From Kitagawia praeruptora (taxonomy: Eukaryota; Streptophyta; Magnoliopsida; Apiales; Apiaceae), in the NCBI GenBank assembly GCA_037693485.1, contig CM075346.1:16149501-16213500 (forward strand): a stretch of DNA of 64,000 nt, written 5' to 3'. Below the pieces are notes generated by a model. It saw nothing but the letters and a program-made list of their open reading frames with translations, was not told the origin of the DNA and did not search any database. The first letter of the stretch is position 1, and every line of letters starts with the position of its first letter. A program made the translations under genes and the position numbers. Of this stretch, positions 1-10,747 are shown one piece after another.

Positions 1-2
1 AT

Positions 3-2373
3 ACACCAGAACATAATGGGTATGCTGAGTGGCATCATGGTCACATTGTTGAAACAGGTCTCACCTTACTCCATCATGCCTCTTTATCACTCAAGTTTTG
101 GTCATATGCCTTTCAAGCTGCGGTTTATCTCATCAATCGTATGCCAACTCCCACACTTCAGAATAAATCACCATATGAATCACTGTTTGGGCGCACTCCT
201 AATTATGACCTTCTTAAAGTATTTGGGTGTTTATGTTACCCTTAGTTACGTCCATATGCTCCATCCAAACTTCATCCCAGGTCCTCCCCTTGTTTATTTC
301 TTGGGTACTCCACTGATAAGTCCGCTTATAAGTGTCTTGACATTAATACTCATCGTCTCTATTTTTCTCGGCATGTCAAGTTCGTAGAAACATCATTCCC
401 ATGAAAACATCATCTCATACTTACTCTGCTATAGCAGACTCGCCTAAGTGTACAACCTTGATCAAAGAAGTGCATTCACCAACAAATTTGTCTCCAGGAG
501 CACCGATTTTACAGGATCAACCTCTGTATTCTATTCCCACATCTTACACTACTGCTTTTCAGGATGACACTCAGTCACCTACACATAATGCCAACTCCTC
601 TGGACAGTCACAAAATGCATCAATATTTCCACACCATAACAGTTCATCGTCCCAATACTCACATCTCAGTCTTTCAGAAGCTACTAGTAGTGCTGAATCA
701 ATCACCCCAGCTGATTCAAATTCAGCCTCTACATCAGATACCATGTTACCAGCTCGGACTCGTCGGCCAAATCCAAGGTACTTTAATGATTCATTTATAA
801 ATCATACTACTGTACACCCTATTCCTGCAGCCTTGGAACCCACATGTGTATCTCAAGCACTAAAAAGATCCAGAATGGCAATCGGCTATGTCTTCCGAGT
901 TTGATGCGCTTGTTGGCAATGGCACATGGGATCTTGTACCTCGAACAAATCAGAATATCATATCTTGTAAATGGGTGTTTCGGGTTAAACGAAATTCTGA
1001 TGGCACTATTAATAAATACAAAGCCCGCTTAGTTGCCAAAGGATTTCACCAATGGCCTGGCATTGATTACTCCGAGACGTTCAGTCCAGTCACTAAACCA
1101 ACCACCATACGCATTATTTTAAGCATTGCTTTATCTCGTGGTTGGTCACTACAACAGTTGGATATTAACAATGCGTTTCTCAATGGAAGCTTAGATGAGG
1201 AGGTTTTTATGGAGCAACCTCCGGGTTTTACTCATCCTTCACATCCTAATTTTATTTTTCGGCTGCGGAAGGCGCTGTATGGCCTTAAACAAGCTCCTCG
1301 CGCTTGGTACAAAGCGCTAAAAAATTTCCTGTTACAATTTGGGTTCAAAAACTCACTTGCCGATGCCTCTTTATTTACATATAATTCTGGCGACATTATT
1401 ATCCTTTTTGTTGTCTACGTTGATGACATTATAATTACAGGAAATAATGATTCTTTCATAAGGAGCTTTATTTGTACATTGCATAAATCTTTTGCTCTGA
1501 AAGATTTGGGGACATTAAGTCACTTTCTAGGTGTGGAGGTTATACCGACCGGTTCTGGCCTATTTTTGTCCCAGGCACGGCATATTACTGACCTTCTTTC
1601 TCAACATCATGGATGGTGCAAAAGATACAATTACTCCTATGTGCTCTTCCTCTTCTTTGGTTCATAATGATGGGTCCAAATTTATTGATCCTACACCCTA
1701 CCGGCAACTAGTGGGTGGTCTTCAATATCTCTCTGTAACTCGCCCAGACATTTGCTATGCTGTAAATAGACTATCCCAATTTATGCATGCTCCGACTGAA
1801 ACGCATTGGAGTGACCTTAAACGAATTCTTTGGTACCTGAAAGGCACTATACACCATGGTCTTTATATCCAAAAGCCTGCCAATATGTCTCTTCATGCAT
1901 TTAGTGACTCTGATTGGGGTGGTCAACGTGATACCGGTCGCTCTACTACAGGGTATGTTGTTTATTTAGGTGGCAATCCTATTTCCTGGAAATCATCGAA
2001 ACAAAAATTTGTTTCTCGATCTTCCTTTAAGGCAGAATACAAAGCCGTTGCTAATGCTGCAGCTGAGTTATTGTGGATATAAAATCTACTCATAGAGATA
2101 AATATTTCTCTAGCCTCTGCTTCTCAAATATTCTGTGACAATACTGGTGCAACTTATCTATGCTCTAATCCCGTTTATCATTCTCGCATGAAACATATTG
2201 CCCTTGACTACCATTTTGTTCGAGAACTTGTGTCCAGCGGTGTCTTAACAGTTCGTCATGTTCACACCAAAGATCAATGGGTGGATATTCTAACTAAGGC
2301 ACTTCCTCGTCAGAGTTTTACTTTCATCCGTTCCAAGCTAGGAGTCGCCAATGGAGCCTCTATCTTGCGGGGG
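3..2373 (+). pseudogene. copia pol remnant (integrase end, RT, RNase H)
   Basis: Translation in broken frames gives the integrase C-terminal end (HIVETGLTLLHHASL from about 36), then a serine/threonine-rich linker, then reverse transcriptase (ARLVAKGF near 1024; catalytic YVDDI near 1418-1432) and RNase H (DSDWGG near 1909, [10 protein letters not shown] near 2020). The copia-specific tail with DILTKALP is at about 2286-2310. Frame changes are needed around 240, 400-880 and 1620-1640. A TAA at 2080-2082 stops the RNase H frame just after ELLWI. The product would have copied element RNA and inserted the cDNA. Because of the breaks no full-length protein can be made. Family assignment is firm; exact repair points are not. 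Confidence 0.85.
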
Positions 2374-2515
2374 CGTAACAGCCAAACCAGCAAATAAACA
2401 ACTCATAGCAAAGACTTTTGTGGTTATTGTGTTTGGCAGTATAGTAGTTGAGCAGTCCTAATAAATAGATATATACAATACTTTGAGTCTATTGCTTCCA
2501 CTGTATTACTAGTCA
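2374..2515 (+). repeat. probable 3' LTR of the copia remnant
   Basis: The sequence directly follows the G-rich tract, begins near CGTAACAGCC and ends AGTCA at 2515. It is where a 3' LTR should sit. The partner LTR is outside the window, so the ends are a guess from position and the CA terminus. Confidence 0.4.
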
Positions 2516-2836
2516 GACCATCTCCAACTTGATTATTTGATTGCTCTGTTAAAATTGATTGTTTTTATATCATTTAGTTTACAGATTACTCTTAGTAGTA
2601 TTGCAGTTTTAGGTATACATAATTATGAACTGTGCATAGCTTTTTTAAATTGAACTTTAACTACACTCATCTTCCATCAGGCACACATGATAGTTTTGTA
2701 AGTTTACCTTTGCAGACACCCTCTTTTAAACAATTAAATTTATCTTAGTAACAGAGGTCAAGAGTTCAAGTTTCATTACCTCCATAGACCACAATCCATT
2801 GAAGTATGAGCATGTGAATAATATATTTTCGCCAGT
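2516..2836. other. no gene seen
   Basis: AT-rich sequence without coding signal. It begins with a CATCTCCAAC stretch often seen at MITE ends, but no partner was found. Confidence 0.5.
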
Positions 2837-2845
2837 TCTTTTATA

Positions 2846-3683
2846 GAGAAAATGCCCAAAATGGCACAAAATTGGAGTTGAATGTCCAAAATGGCACTTT
2901 TTGAAAAGAGTGTCCTACACTAGCACTTTCCTAACTCAAACATACGTTAATTTTTTTTTTTGAAATAACGTTTTAATAATTTAACTAATAAAATATTATT
3001 TTTAAATCATTAAAATATTAAAAAATATATATTTTTTTAGTTAAAAATTTTAAATTCTACATATATTCCTTTAGGGGTTCAACAGTTAACTTTTGGGGTT
3101 CAATAATTCTATTTTGAGTTTTAGAAATATTCAGAATGACGAATAAACCGTATACGAACTTAGGGTTTAGGGTTGTAAACCCTAGACCCTAAACCCTAAC
3201 TTATCGTGAATCAGGTCGTCGGATTCAAATTTTTAATTTTAAAAAGCACAATTTTTATTAAATTTAGGGGTTCAACAATTAATTTTTGGGGTTCAACGTT
3301 TCCAACTTCGGTTTTAGAAATATTCAGATTAACGAATAAAAAAAATAAAATTTGAAATGGCTATTAGATTATAAGTTTTTTAATAGTTTTTGAAAATACA
3401 TATTTTAGTAAAAATAAAAAAAATAAAAAAAATAGTTTAAAAAGAAACAGCTTCTACTAAAAACGCACCTACAGTGCACGTTTTGACTGAAAACGCAGGT
3501 GAAACATGCATTTTACGCCAAAAACGCATGTTCTACATGCGTTTTCAGCCTAAACGCATGTTACAAATGCATTTTTCCAAAACGCGCATTGTAGCTGCGT
3601 GCAAAAAGTGCTAGTGAAGGGTAATGTTTTCATAAATTGCTATTTTGGGTATTTTGATAAAAAATTGTACCAGCACTTCACCC
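2846..3683. mobile_element. non-autonomous MULE-like element with telomere-like motifs (copy 1)
   Basis: The 838-bp segment is flanked by a perfect 9-bp direct repeat TCTTTTATA (2837-2845 and 3684-3692), the size made by Mutator-like transposases. The left end reads GAGAAAATGCCCAAAATGG and the right end, read inward on the other strand, GGGTGAAGTGCTGG. The inside holds an inverted pair of plant telomere-type motifs (3164-3200) and, at 3460-3615, a run of small hairpins built from ACGCATGT/ACATGCGT. It has no coding capacity. The element at 51943-53313 has the same two kinds of ends and the same internal motifs, so the two form a family. Confidence 0.8.
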
Positions 3684-3692
3684 TCTTTTATA

Positions 3693-4034
3693 TATTAAAA
3701 TCTACCCATACATGAGAAAACCTCCCAAAACGATGGCAGCAAACGGTACTCGACAGGTGCACACTCATGTCAGCATGAACACAGAGTTAGCAAAGCAACA
3801 CATACAAGAAGGAAGTTAATTAGGTTTTTTAACAGCTTTTAGTTCGGCTATTTTAGCAGTTCCTCCTTGGTTTGAGTTGAACCCGTCTTGTCCAATATCC
3901 ACCATGGGGTTCAAAGTCAAATATAATCATATACGGAGTAGATATTAGCTATCTACACACTTGGAAAACGATCTGTGTAGTAACATATAAATTCACTTTT
4001 GACCATGAAAAAATTCGAACTTGGAATTTTTTTA
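3693..4034. other. no gene seen
   Basis: About 340 bases of AT-rich sequence between two elements. No coding signal or repeat was recognised. Confidence 0.5.
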
Positions 4035-4201
4035 GAGTAAAGTGCACTTTGTGTACCTGTACTTTGGGCAAGACACCACTTGAAATACCACATTTCAAAA
4101 ACTACCACGGGCAATACCGAACAAAGTAACTTTTTACAGAGTGTGTACTACCGTCTATTTTTGTCTAACGGTGTTAAATGGGCAGGGGTAAAACAGACAT
4201 T
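4035..4201 (+). repeat. left terminal inverted repeat of the MULE
   Basis: It matches the reverse complement of 9359-9524 almost throughout, for example CTTTGGGCAAGA and GGGCAATACCGAACAAAG. The outer end is GAGTAAAGTGCAC, against GAATAAAATGTAT in the partner. Confidence 0.92.
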
Positions 4202-4345
4202 TTCACTAGAACTAAGCGCGGTCCTTTTAGTGTCTTCTTGCCTCCCTTTTGTACATCTACTACTTTAATCAAGAACAAAACCTTAATCATCTGAACACTT
4301 TACTCTCCTTTAATCAGACATTGTAGGGTTTTAATCAAGAAGACG

Positions 4346-7300
4346 ATGGCTTGGGCTGTTCGACCAAGAGAGGACAGAGACGCATATGCTCCAAATGAGG
4401 CCCCACAGTATACATGTAAGCATCTTTTTCGTATTTAGGGTTTAATTAAAATTAGGGGTGTTTGTTTATGTAATTAGGGTTTTGTAAATGGTTTTCATAC
4501 TTTAATCATGTTGTCGAGGGTTTTAAATGCAGTGGGTTTAGGTGTTTTATTGATTTCTACGAGTAATTGGGGTTTTTTAATTTTTGTGGTCTCAATTGAT
4601 TTGTTTATTCATTTGTTTATGTCTATTCGATATGTATTCGTTTTGAAACCCCAATTGTGTTTGTTTTGTTTGTCAATGTTCCAGCGCCTGATTTGTTTAC
4701 TATAAAACTGTTTCATGGGGGGGTAATGACAGACAATCCAAGACACTATGATGGTGGTGCTTTTGACTATGTGGACTTCTGTAATGTAGACATGATGTCC
4801 ATGTTAGAACTGGGTGGTATGTTAAAGGAATGTGGGGTTCTTGGGTGTCAAATGTACTACTATAAGTTCCCTAAAACTGATTGGTTTAATGGTCTTTGGA
4901 CCTTAGAAACTGATAGTGATGTTTTGGAAATGTGTGAACTGGTGCCACCTTCTAGATTGGTGTTATTGTTTGCTGTTGAAATCCAGCCTCTAGCTAAGGA
5001 AAGCCAAATTCCATCACAGAGCTATATTCCATCACAAGATCCAGACTTGGAATTTGTTGAGGCTGAATATGATGGAGATTTTTTAGAGAAATGTTTGATG
5101 AGGATGGTGGTTACGATGAGAATGAAAGCTATAATGACAGTGACTCAGAAGATGAAGACTATGTGGTAAACCAACATGATGAACTTAGTGATGATTCATT
5201 CCATTCTGACTCTTCAAATGACGACAGTACAGACGAAGATGTGGCTTACTAAAGAAGGAAAGAGCAAAGAAGAAGGTTGTTAAAGAGACTGCAAAAGCTA
5301 CTAAGGAGGGTAAGAAAGCTGCTAAGGAGAGTAAGCAAGCAGGTAAACAGAGTGAAAATGCTAAGGAGGGTACTATGAAGGATGGTGATCAATCTGAGTG
5401 TAACAAAGAGAAAGAGAGTGCCACAAAGATGGGGACAGATGAGAATATGGGTTCCTCTAGTGACTCTATTTTCTATGATAGTGAAGAGGAAAGAATGGCT
5501 GCCAACTCCACTGATGAGGATGAGATAAGCTGGCCAGTGTTTGATAAAGCTGAAATGGACAATCCTAAATTTGAGCTGGGCCAGTTGTTTCCCAGTGCAA
5601 AAGTGCTTAGAGATGCTATCAAGAAGCAAGCTATCAAGGATAGGAGAGGGATCATTCAGAAGAGGAATTATTGTACCAGAGTCAAATTTGTTTGTCATGG
5701 AGGTTGTAAATGGAGTATTTATGGGACAAAAATGCCAAACTCTGACACTTACCAGATAAGAGTCTACAATCCAAAACATACTTGCATTCAAACCTTTGAG
5801 CAGAAGCAAATTAACTCAAGATGGATAGCTAATCATTATGAAAATGATATTAGGATAAACCCTACTTGGCCTTTGGCAGCATTCTTAAAAAAAGTTGTCA
5901 ATGATTGGGGTTGTCATGTGAGTATTTATGCAATTGCACGAGCTAAAAAAATGGCACTGCAGAAAATTAGAGGCAGGCATGATGAGCAGTATGGTCAGGT
6001 ATGGGACTATGCTAATGAGCTTCTAAAGGCAATGCCTGATAGCACAGTGCTAGTAATGACAGAGGACACAGCAGATCCTGAGAAGAAGCTATTCAAAAGA
6101 TTCTACACTTGTTTTGGTCCAATTAAGAAGGGATTCAAAAGTGGTTGCAGGCCACTAATTGGACTTGATGGGTGCCATTTGAAGGGACCATATGGGGGCC
6201 AACTACTAACAGCCATTGGGACAGATGCTAATGATGGCATGTACCCCTTGGCTTGGGCAGTTGTGGAAGCAGAAAATTCTGACTCTTGGAATTGGTTTTT
6301 GAAGAATGTGGTTGAAGACTTACAGATTGTTAATGATGGTAGTTGGACATTCATCTCTGACAGGCAGAAAGGCTTAATCAATGCTCTTGGGAACATAGTG
6401 CCTAATACAGAACATAGGTTCTGTGTTATGCACTTGTACAAAAATATGTGGAAGGACCACAAAGGAATTGGTGTGAGGATGTGCTTGTGGAATGCAGCAA
6501 GGGCCACCACTGATTACACCTACAATAAACACATGGAAGAATTGGGAAAGGTATCTCTTTTTAAAATACTTTGAAATTGTACTACCTGCATTTTACATTA
6601 CAACTTCTCCTAACTTTGTTATTTATTTCCCAGCTGTCTAAGAAGTGCTATGATTGGTTGGCTGAAAAACCTAGGAGTCAGTGGAGTAGAAGTGCATTTA
6701 GAATGAATGTAAAATCTGATCAGTTTGTGAATAACCAATGTGAGGTCTTCAACATCAGTATTGGTAAGCATAGAAATCTACCTATACTGTCTATGCTACA
6801 AGCCATACATATAGATGTGATGACAAGAATCCAAAAAAGAAGGGACAAAATGATTAACAGTTATGCTTTGAACCCTATCTGTCCTAATGCTATGAGGAGA
6901 TTAAACAAGTAAGCCTTTTCATACATTATTCTGTCTTTTTCTTTATTTTACATTAGAATTAGAATCATGTCTAATGTGTATGAGTTTTCTATTAGGGCTG
7001 TTGAAATGACTAAAGGGTGCCATGTGATCTGGTCTGGGGGGTAAAATACTTGGTCACCATGTCTACAGGGGGGTATCAAATGGTGGTGGACCTGAATGCT
7101 AAAAAGTGTGCATGCAAAACGTGGGAGTTGAGTGGAATACCCTGTTACCATGCATGTGCATGCATTGCATGGTCAAAAAAGAACTATGAGGAATTTTTTC
7201 ATGAATGCTACTCAAAGGACACCTTTATTGCTTGCTACAGCCACACCCTTGAACCCGTATGTGGTGAAGAAGAATGGTTTAGGACTGAGTATCCCAGACC

Positions 7301-8302
7301 ACCACCTCATGTGGTCAAGGTGCAGACAGGGAGGCCAAAAAAAAGTAGGAATAAGACAAATGATGCTACAATACCTGGTGCAACTAGGTTAAAAAGACAG
7401 AACACCAAGATCAAGTGCAGTTATTGCACTGAATTTTCTCACAACACAAGGACTTGTCCAGCTATGGTATGGTTATGATTTTTCTTGCACTCATATTAGT
7501 CTATGTTAGTTGATAACTGAATGCATATGCTTTTGTGTTGACAGGCACATGATAGGGCTAATGGATGTGAGAAGCAGAAGAACAAAAAGACCAAGAAGGC
7601 TGATGAGGATCAGAGTGGAACAAAAGTGAATTTGACAACTCCTGAACAAGCCAATATAGGCACTGGAAGAACAACTACAACATTAGGTGAAGGCAGCCAG
7701 GGAGGGGTGTTTACCAACCCTAAGACTTCTCAAACACCCAACAATCCTGAAGCAAGCAACAATCCTCTGGGTGTGCAACCCCTGAGCTTTACAACCAAGG
7801 ACAAGAGCAAGGTTAGAGCATCTCCAATGGGCTTCCCTATTTTGGACCCCTAAAATATAATAAAATAATGGTTACCTAAAATATAGGGAATCAAAAAGTT
7901 GTTTTACTCCAATGGAAACCCCATTATTGGTTCCCTATATTTTTAAAAAGTAGTAATTAATTAGTATCAAAAAGAAAAAGAAGAAGAAACTAAGAGAAAT
8001 AAATGGTGAGAGAATAAAATAAAGGGAGAAATTGAAGTGGAAGGTGAGGTGTAAAAATAGGGGATTGCTTTTTGCTCCCCTTATTTTGGGATTGAGTTTT
8101 CTCTCCCCTAAAAATTATAGGGGATAGGGAGGCCGGTTGGAGTGATGTTTTGCTATTATAAACCCCTTTAATTGTCCACATAAGCAAAATATAGGTAAGG
8201 AAGGGATGCATTGGAGATGCTCTTACATCTTTGAAGAACCTGGAGCTTGCTAGAAAGAAAAGAGAAAGCAGGCTCAAACAAAAGCCAATTTGGAAGCAGT
8301 GA
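4346..8302 (+). pseudogene. MULE transposase (PB1-like N-terminus, MuDR/MULE domains, SWIM and zinc knuckle)
   Basis: The spliced gene starts at ATG 4346. Exons read as 4346-4415, 4685-6550, 6634-6908, 6996-7465 and 7545-8302, all with GT-AG borders and matching phase. The protein has a PB1-like N-terminus (LFHGGVMTDN at about 4702), an acidic stretch and a lysine-rich linker. It continues with a MuDR-type domain from about 5570 and the MULE transposase core with DGCHLKGPYGG near 6166. Last come the SWIM finger (CACKTW...GIPCYHAC, about 7108-7160) and a CCHC knuckle (CSYCTEFSHNTRTC, about 7417-7458). It would cut and insert MULE DNA. Frameshifts near 5090, near 5245 and in the G-run near 7037-7042, plus a MITE in the last exon, break it. 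Splice sites are intact. Confidence 0.9.
7816..8222. mobile_element. PIF/Harbinger-type MITE inside the transposase last exon
   Basis: The 407-bp element has ends GAGCATCTCCAATG and CATTGGAGATGCTC (exact inverted repeats) and a TTA duplication (7813-7815, 8223-8225), as made by PIF/Harbinger transposases. It contains no gene. Leaving out the element and one TTA joins the transposase frame cleanly through to TGA 8300-8302, so it landed in coding sequence. Confidence 0.9.
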
Positions 8303-8836
8303 TCTATTTGAATTATGGTTATTTTGAATTATGGTCTGTAAGAACCTTTGTAATGCTGTTTAATGGTCTCTAATGATCTCTATGAACCTTGTAATGGTCT
8401 CTTTTGATGGTCTCTTTTAATGATCTATTTTCGAACCTTGTAATGGTCTCTTTCGAACCTTGTAAGAACCTTTTGGCTTGTAATGAAATGAAGGATACCT
8501 TTTGGTATTGATTTAACAACTTTGGTTTCATTAGGTATTATTAGGTGCAATGTGTAAGCACTTTTAACAGCATAATGTCTTTTATTTACCAAGTTTATTG
8601 TCACTTAGATTTGGATTCTATGTGCAAAGAATGTACATAAAAACAAGAGTAAAGCACTTAACAAAATGGTTCCATTACAGACCAAAGCTTAACAAGCTTA
8701 ACATTGAACAGCCACATTCAACAAACTTAACAGTCCTAGAACAAACTAACCAAACCTTCAATCCACAAACCTTTGGCATTAAACAGACGATGGCATTCAT
8801 TAAACCTAACAGTCCTAGTGCAACCTAATCAAAGCT
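8303..8836. other. region between the two convergent MULE genes
   Basis: It holds short degenerate repeats of AATGGTCTCTTT and GAACCTTGTAATG at about 8340-8480, and nothing that codes. It is probably 3' untranslated sequence of both genes. Confidence 0.5.
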
Positions 8837-9245
8837 TCACTCATCAACAGAATCGTAGTCATCATCCTCAACTTCGGTGTCATCCCTCACTGTGTTCAAA
8901 GCCATATTCATCGTCAAATTAACAAGAACAAACAGCCCAATAGTAGCTACACACTGTTGCTTAGACTTCAACTGTAACATCTCATCTTGATGCCTCTCCC
9001 TCATACGAACAATCCTGCGTCTATACCTTTCATCACTCTCCAGCCGAGACTCCTGCAACTCCTTAATAATCTCTAGAGTGCGAGGCCCAAGTTCTTCATC
9101 AATCCATTCCTGGTAGCCGCAAATGTTGTTAGGACATGCCCTGAATCGCCTCCCTGCATTTGGGCCAAACCATTGAGTCTTCATTACACCCATCTGGTCG
9201 CAGTAGCAAGCAAGGTCCAAGATCCGTACGACGTCTAGCCTCCAT
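8837..9245 (-). CDS. MULE accessory protein with GRF-type zinc finger
   Basis: The frame from 9220 down to 8837 encodes 127 residues. The start has the pattern of a GRF zinc finger: CYCDQM, then WFGPNAGRRFRACPNN and CGYQEWIDEEL, with cysteine spacing CxC...C...C and the GRRF core. A charged helical stretch (about residues 45-85) suggests a coiled coil, followed by a short hydrophobic segment (VATIGLFVLVNL) and an acidic tail. The only nearby ATG is at 9245 on this strand, one frame off, so the 5' end probably carries a one-base change and the product may be dead. GRF-finger genes often accompany plant DNA transposons; their role is unknown. It converges on the transposase gene inside the same inverted repeats. 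Confidence 0.7.
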
Positions 9246-9358
9246 TTTTCAGATTAGAGAATCAATTAGGGTTTGCAATAGCAAAGGGGGCTGCTATGTT
9301 GTATATATAGGTGTAATTCCCGCGTAGTTCTTCTGTGGCGCGCAAACTGCTACTGCAA

Positions 9359-9524
9359 ATGTCTGTTTTACCCCTGCCCATTTGACACCATTAGAGAAAA
9401 ATAGACGGTAGTACACACTCTGTAAAAAGTTACTTTGTTCGGTATTGCCCGTGGCAATTTTTAAAATGTGGTATTTCAAGTGGTATCTTGCCCAAAGTAC
9501 ATGTACACAAAATACATTTTATTC
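9359..9524 (-). repeat. right terminal inverted repeat of the MULE
   Basis: Reverse-complement partner of 4035-4201. The similarity stops at the GTCTGTTTTACCCC block on the inner side and at ATTC on the outer side. Confidence 0.92.
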
Positions 9525-9534
9525 TTTTTTTTTA

Positions 9535-9761
9535 AGAGAACTAGTACAGCAAACCTATCGAATAATCAACCGATTAGATGCACAAGAAAAAAAAATTCAC
9601 AAAGATTCGTTTTCGAAGCGTACATATTGTTTTCTGGTCTATGAATCCGGTTCTTGTTAAAAATCGAGTTTGACATGATAAAATTGTGTACATCAACAAG
9701 TGTCTGATAGCATATAATTTCCTTCGCAAAGGATATTTCTATCCTTTGTCCTTTACATATA
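9535..9761. other. short spacer between elements
   Basis: Nothing recognised. It contains an inverted GGATATTTCTATCC stretch near 9731. Confidence 0.4.
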
Positions 9762-10406
9762 CAGGAAAACCTCTATAAACTAATATTCGATAAATTAATA
9801 ATCTTGATAAAATTAATAATTTTTCCAATTTCAACTTGGAACTATTACAAAATTAAATCCCAATCGATAAAATAATAAAATAATAATTTTTTTGAAATAC
9901 CGGTGTATATATATTGGTCCCAAGAAAACTATAAATTAATAATTCTAAAAGATTCCAAATTCTAAGATTGTCTAGTAAAAAATGAATTTATAGTCACTTA
10001 TTTTTTGTTAAACTTCAAATCTATATTGTGTTTATCTTTAAATCTTCTCATTGCACTTAAGAGTTGGGACATTGTATTCTCGTATTTCAACAAAAAGTTG
10101 TGAAGAGTTGTTGCCGCTTGCAATAATTTTTTCCGAGTGACCGGTTCCAAAGCTAGTGAATCATTCTCAAATTCAATTAATTTGTAAAAGTACATTAATA
10201 GAATGTGTCTTGTAACTTATTTTTTTTTATTTATTTTTCATTTCTAACTAATATACATTGTAAATAGTACATTGGACTTGGAAATTTAAAGATCATACAT
10301 AAAACCTCTTTAAATTAATAAATTATTAATTTATCGATATAATAATATCTCACTAAATTAATAAATATTCCGGTCCCAACATTATTAATTTATTGAGGTT
10401 TTACCT
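9762..10406. mobile_element. Emigrant/Lemi1-like (pogo, Tc1/mariner) element
   Basis: The ends are CAGGAAAACCTCTATAAACTAATA on the left and, read inward, AGGTAAAACCTCAATAAATTAATA on the right, flanked by TA dinucleotides (9760-9761, 10407-10408). These closely resemble the published Emigrant terminus CAGTAAAACCTCTATAAATTAATA. The 645-bp length and only a small coding remnant indicate a deletion derivative. Confidence 0.75.
9998..10195 (-). pseudogene. possible pogo-type transposase C-terminal remnant
   Basis: A 65-codon open frame inside the Emigrant-like element encodes a charged helical peptide (ATTLHNFLLKYENTMSQLLSA). The position and style fit the C-terminal tail of plant pogo/Lemi1 transposases. 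No catalytic residues are present and no start codon can be fixed. It could also be a chance frame. Confidence 0.4.
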
Positions 10407-10408
10407 TA

Positions 10409-10747
10409 GTGATTACAAGCAGAGCAAGACCTGAGGAGAAAAGGGGAAATGGAGATAGTTGCAGGTCAACAAACCACTACTCCATTATTTTGTAGTGGCA
10501 TAAAGAAGTAGACCCCTTCAACATTGATAGGTAACACACTAGTTGTTTTTTTTGTCACAAACTCACCACTTGCAACCTGTCTTTGTTGTGTATCCAACCA
10601 CACAATCATATCCCCACAAAGTCACGAAAGATACTTAGGATAATATACATAATCCTCAACTCACATTGGATTCATTTCTTGTTTCATGCACTTGGAATCT
10701 CTCCTTACAAAACTTTTGCTTTACACATAAGAAATCCACTCAATACT
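10409..10747 (+). other. upstream region of the first LEA_2 gene
   Basis: The likely promoter and 5' leader. An ATAATATACATAATC stretch at about 10639-10653 could be a TATA element, but this is weak. Confidence 0.3.

Larger units (their letters stand above)
1..2515 (+). mobile_element. Ty1/copia retrotransposon, 3' part, decayed
   Basis: This is the right-hand part of a copia element whose 5' LTR, gag, protease and most of integrase lie left of the window. Reading left to right it has the end of integrase, reverse transcriptase, RNase H, a G-rich tract at 2369-2373 that would serve as polypurine tract, and a short 3' LTR-like tail. The domain order integrase before reverse transcriptase is what separates copia from gypsy. 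Several frameshifts and stops make it non-functional. The left boundary cannot be seen. Confidence 0.85.
4035..9524 (+). mobile_element. MULE (Mutator-like element), complete but mutated
   Basis: Both ends carry long inverted repeats of about 167 bp (4035-4201 and 9359-9524). Inside are a MuDR/MULE transposase gene on the plus strand and a GRF-finger gene on the minus strand. The flanks show a T-rich 8-bp match (4027-4034 and 9527-9534), compatible with a target duplication though low in complexity. Removing the 407-bp MITE at 7816-8222 plus one TTA gives an original size of about 5.1 kb. Frameshifts in the transposase make this copy non-autonomous now. Confidence 0.92.

Noticed and set aside
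16..387. 123-codon open frame at the left edge
   Set aside because: It is out of frame with the integrase remnant that reads through the same bases.
3160..3200. Interstitial telomere from a chromosome fusion
   Set aside because: The motifs are short and inverted, and they lie inside an element with 9-bp duplications. The same happens at 52370-52640, so they belong to the element.
9294..9479. Open frame in the right terminal repeat of the MULE, and its mirror at 4080-4268
   Set aside because: Both are just translations of the terminal inverted repeat.
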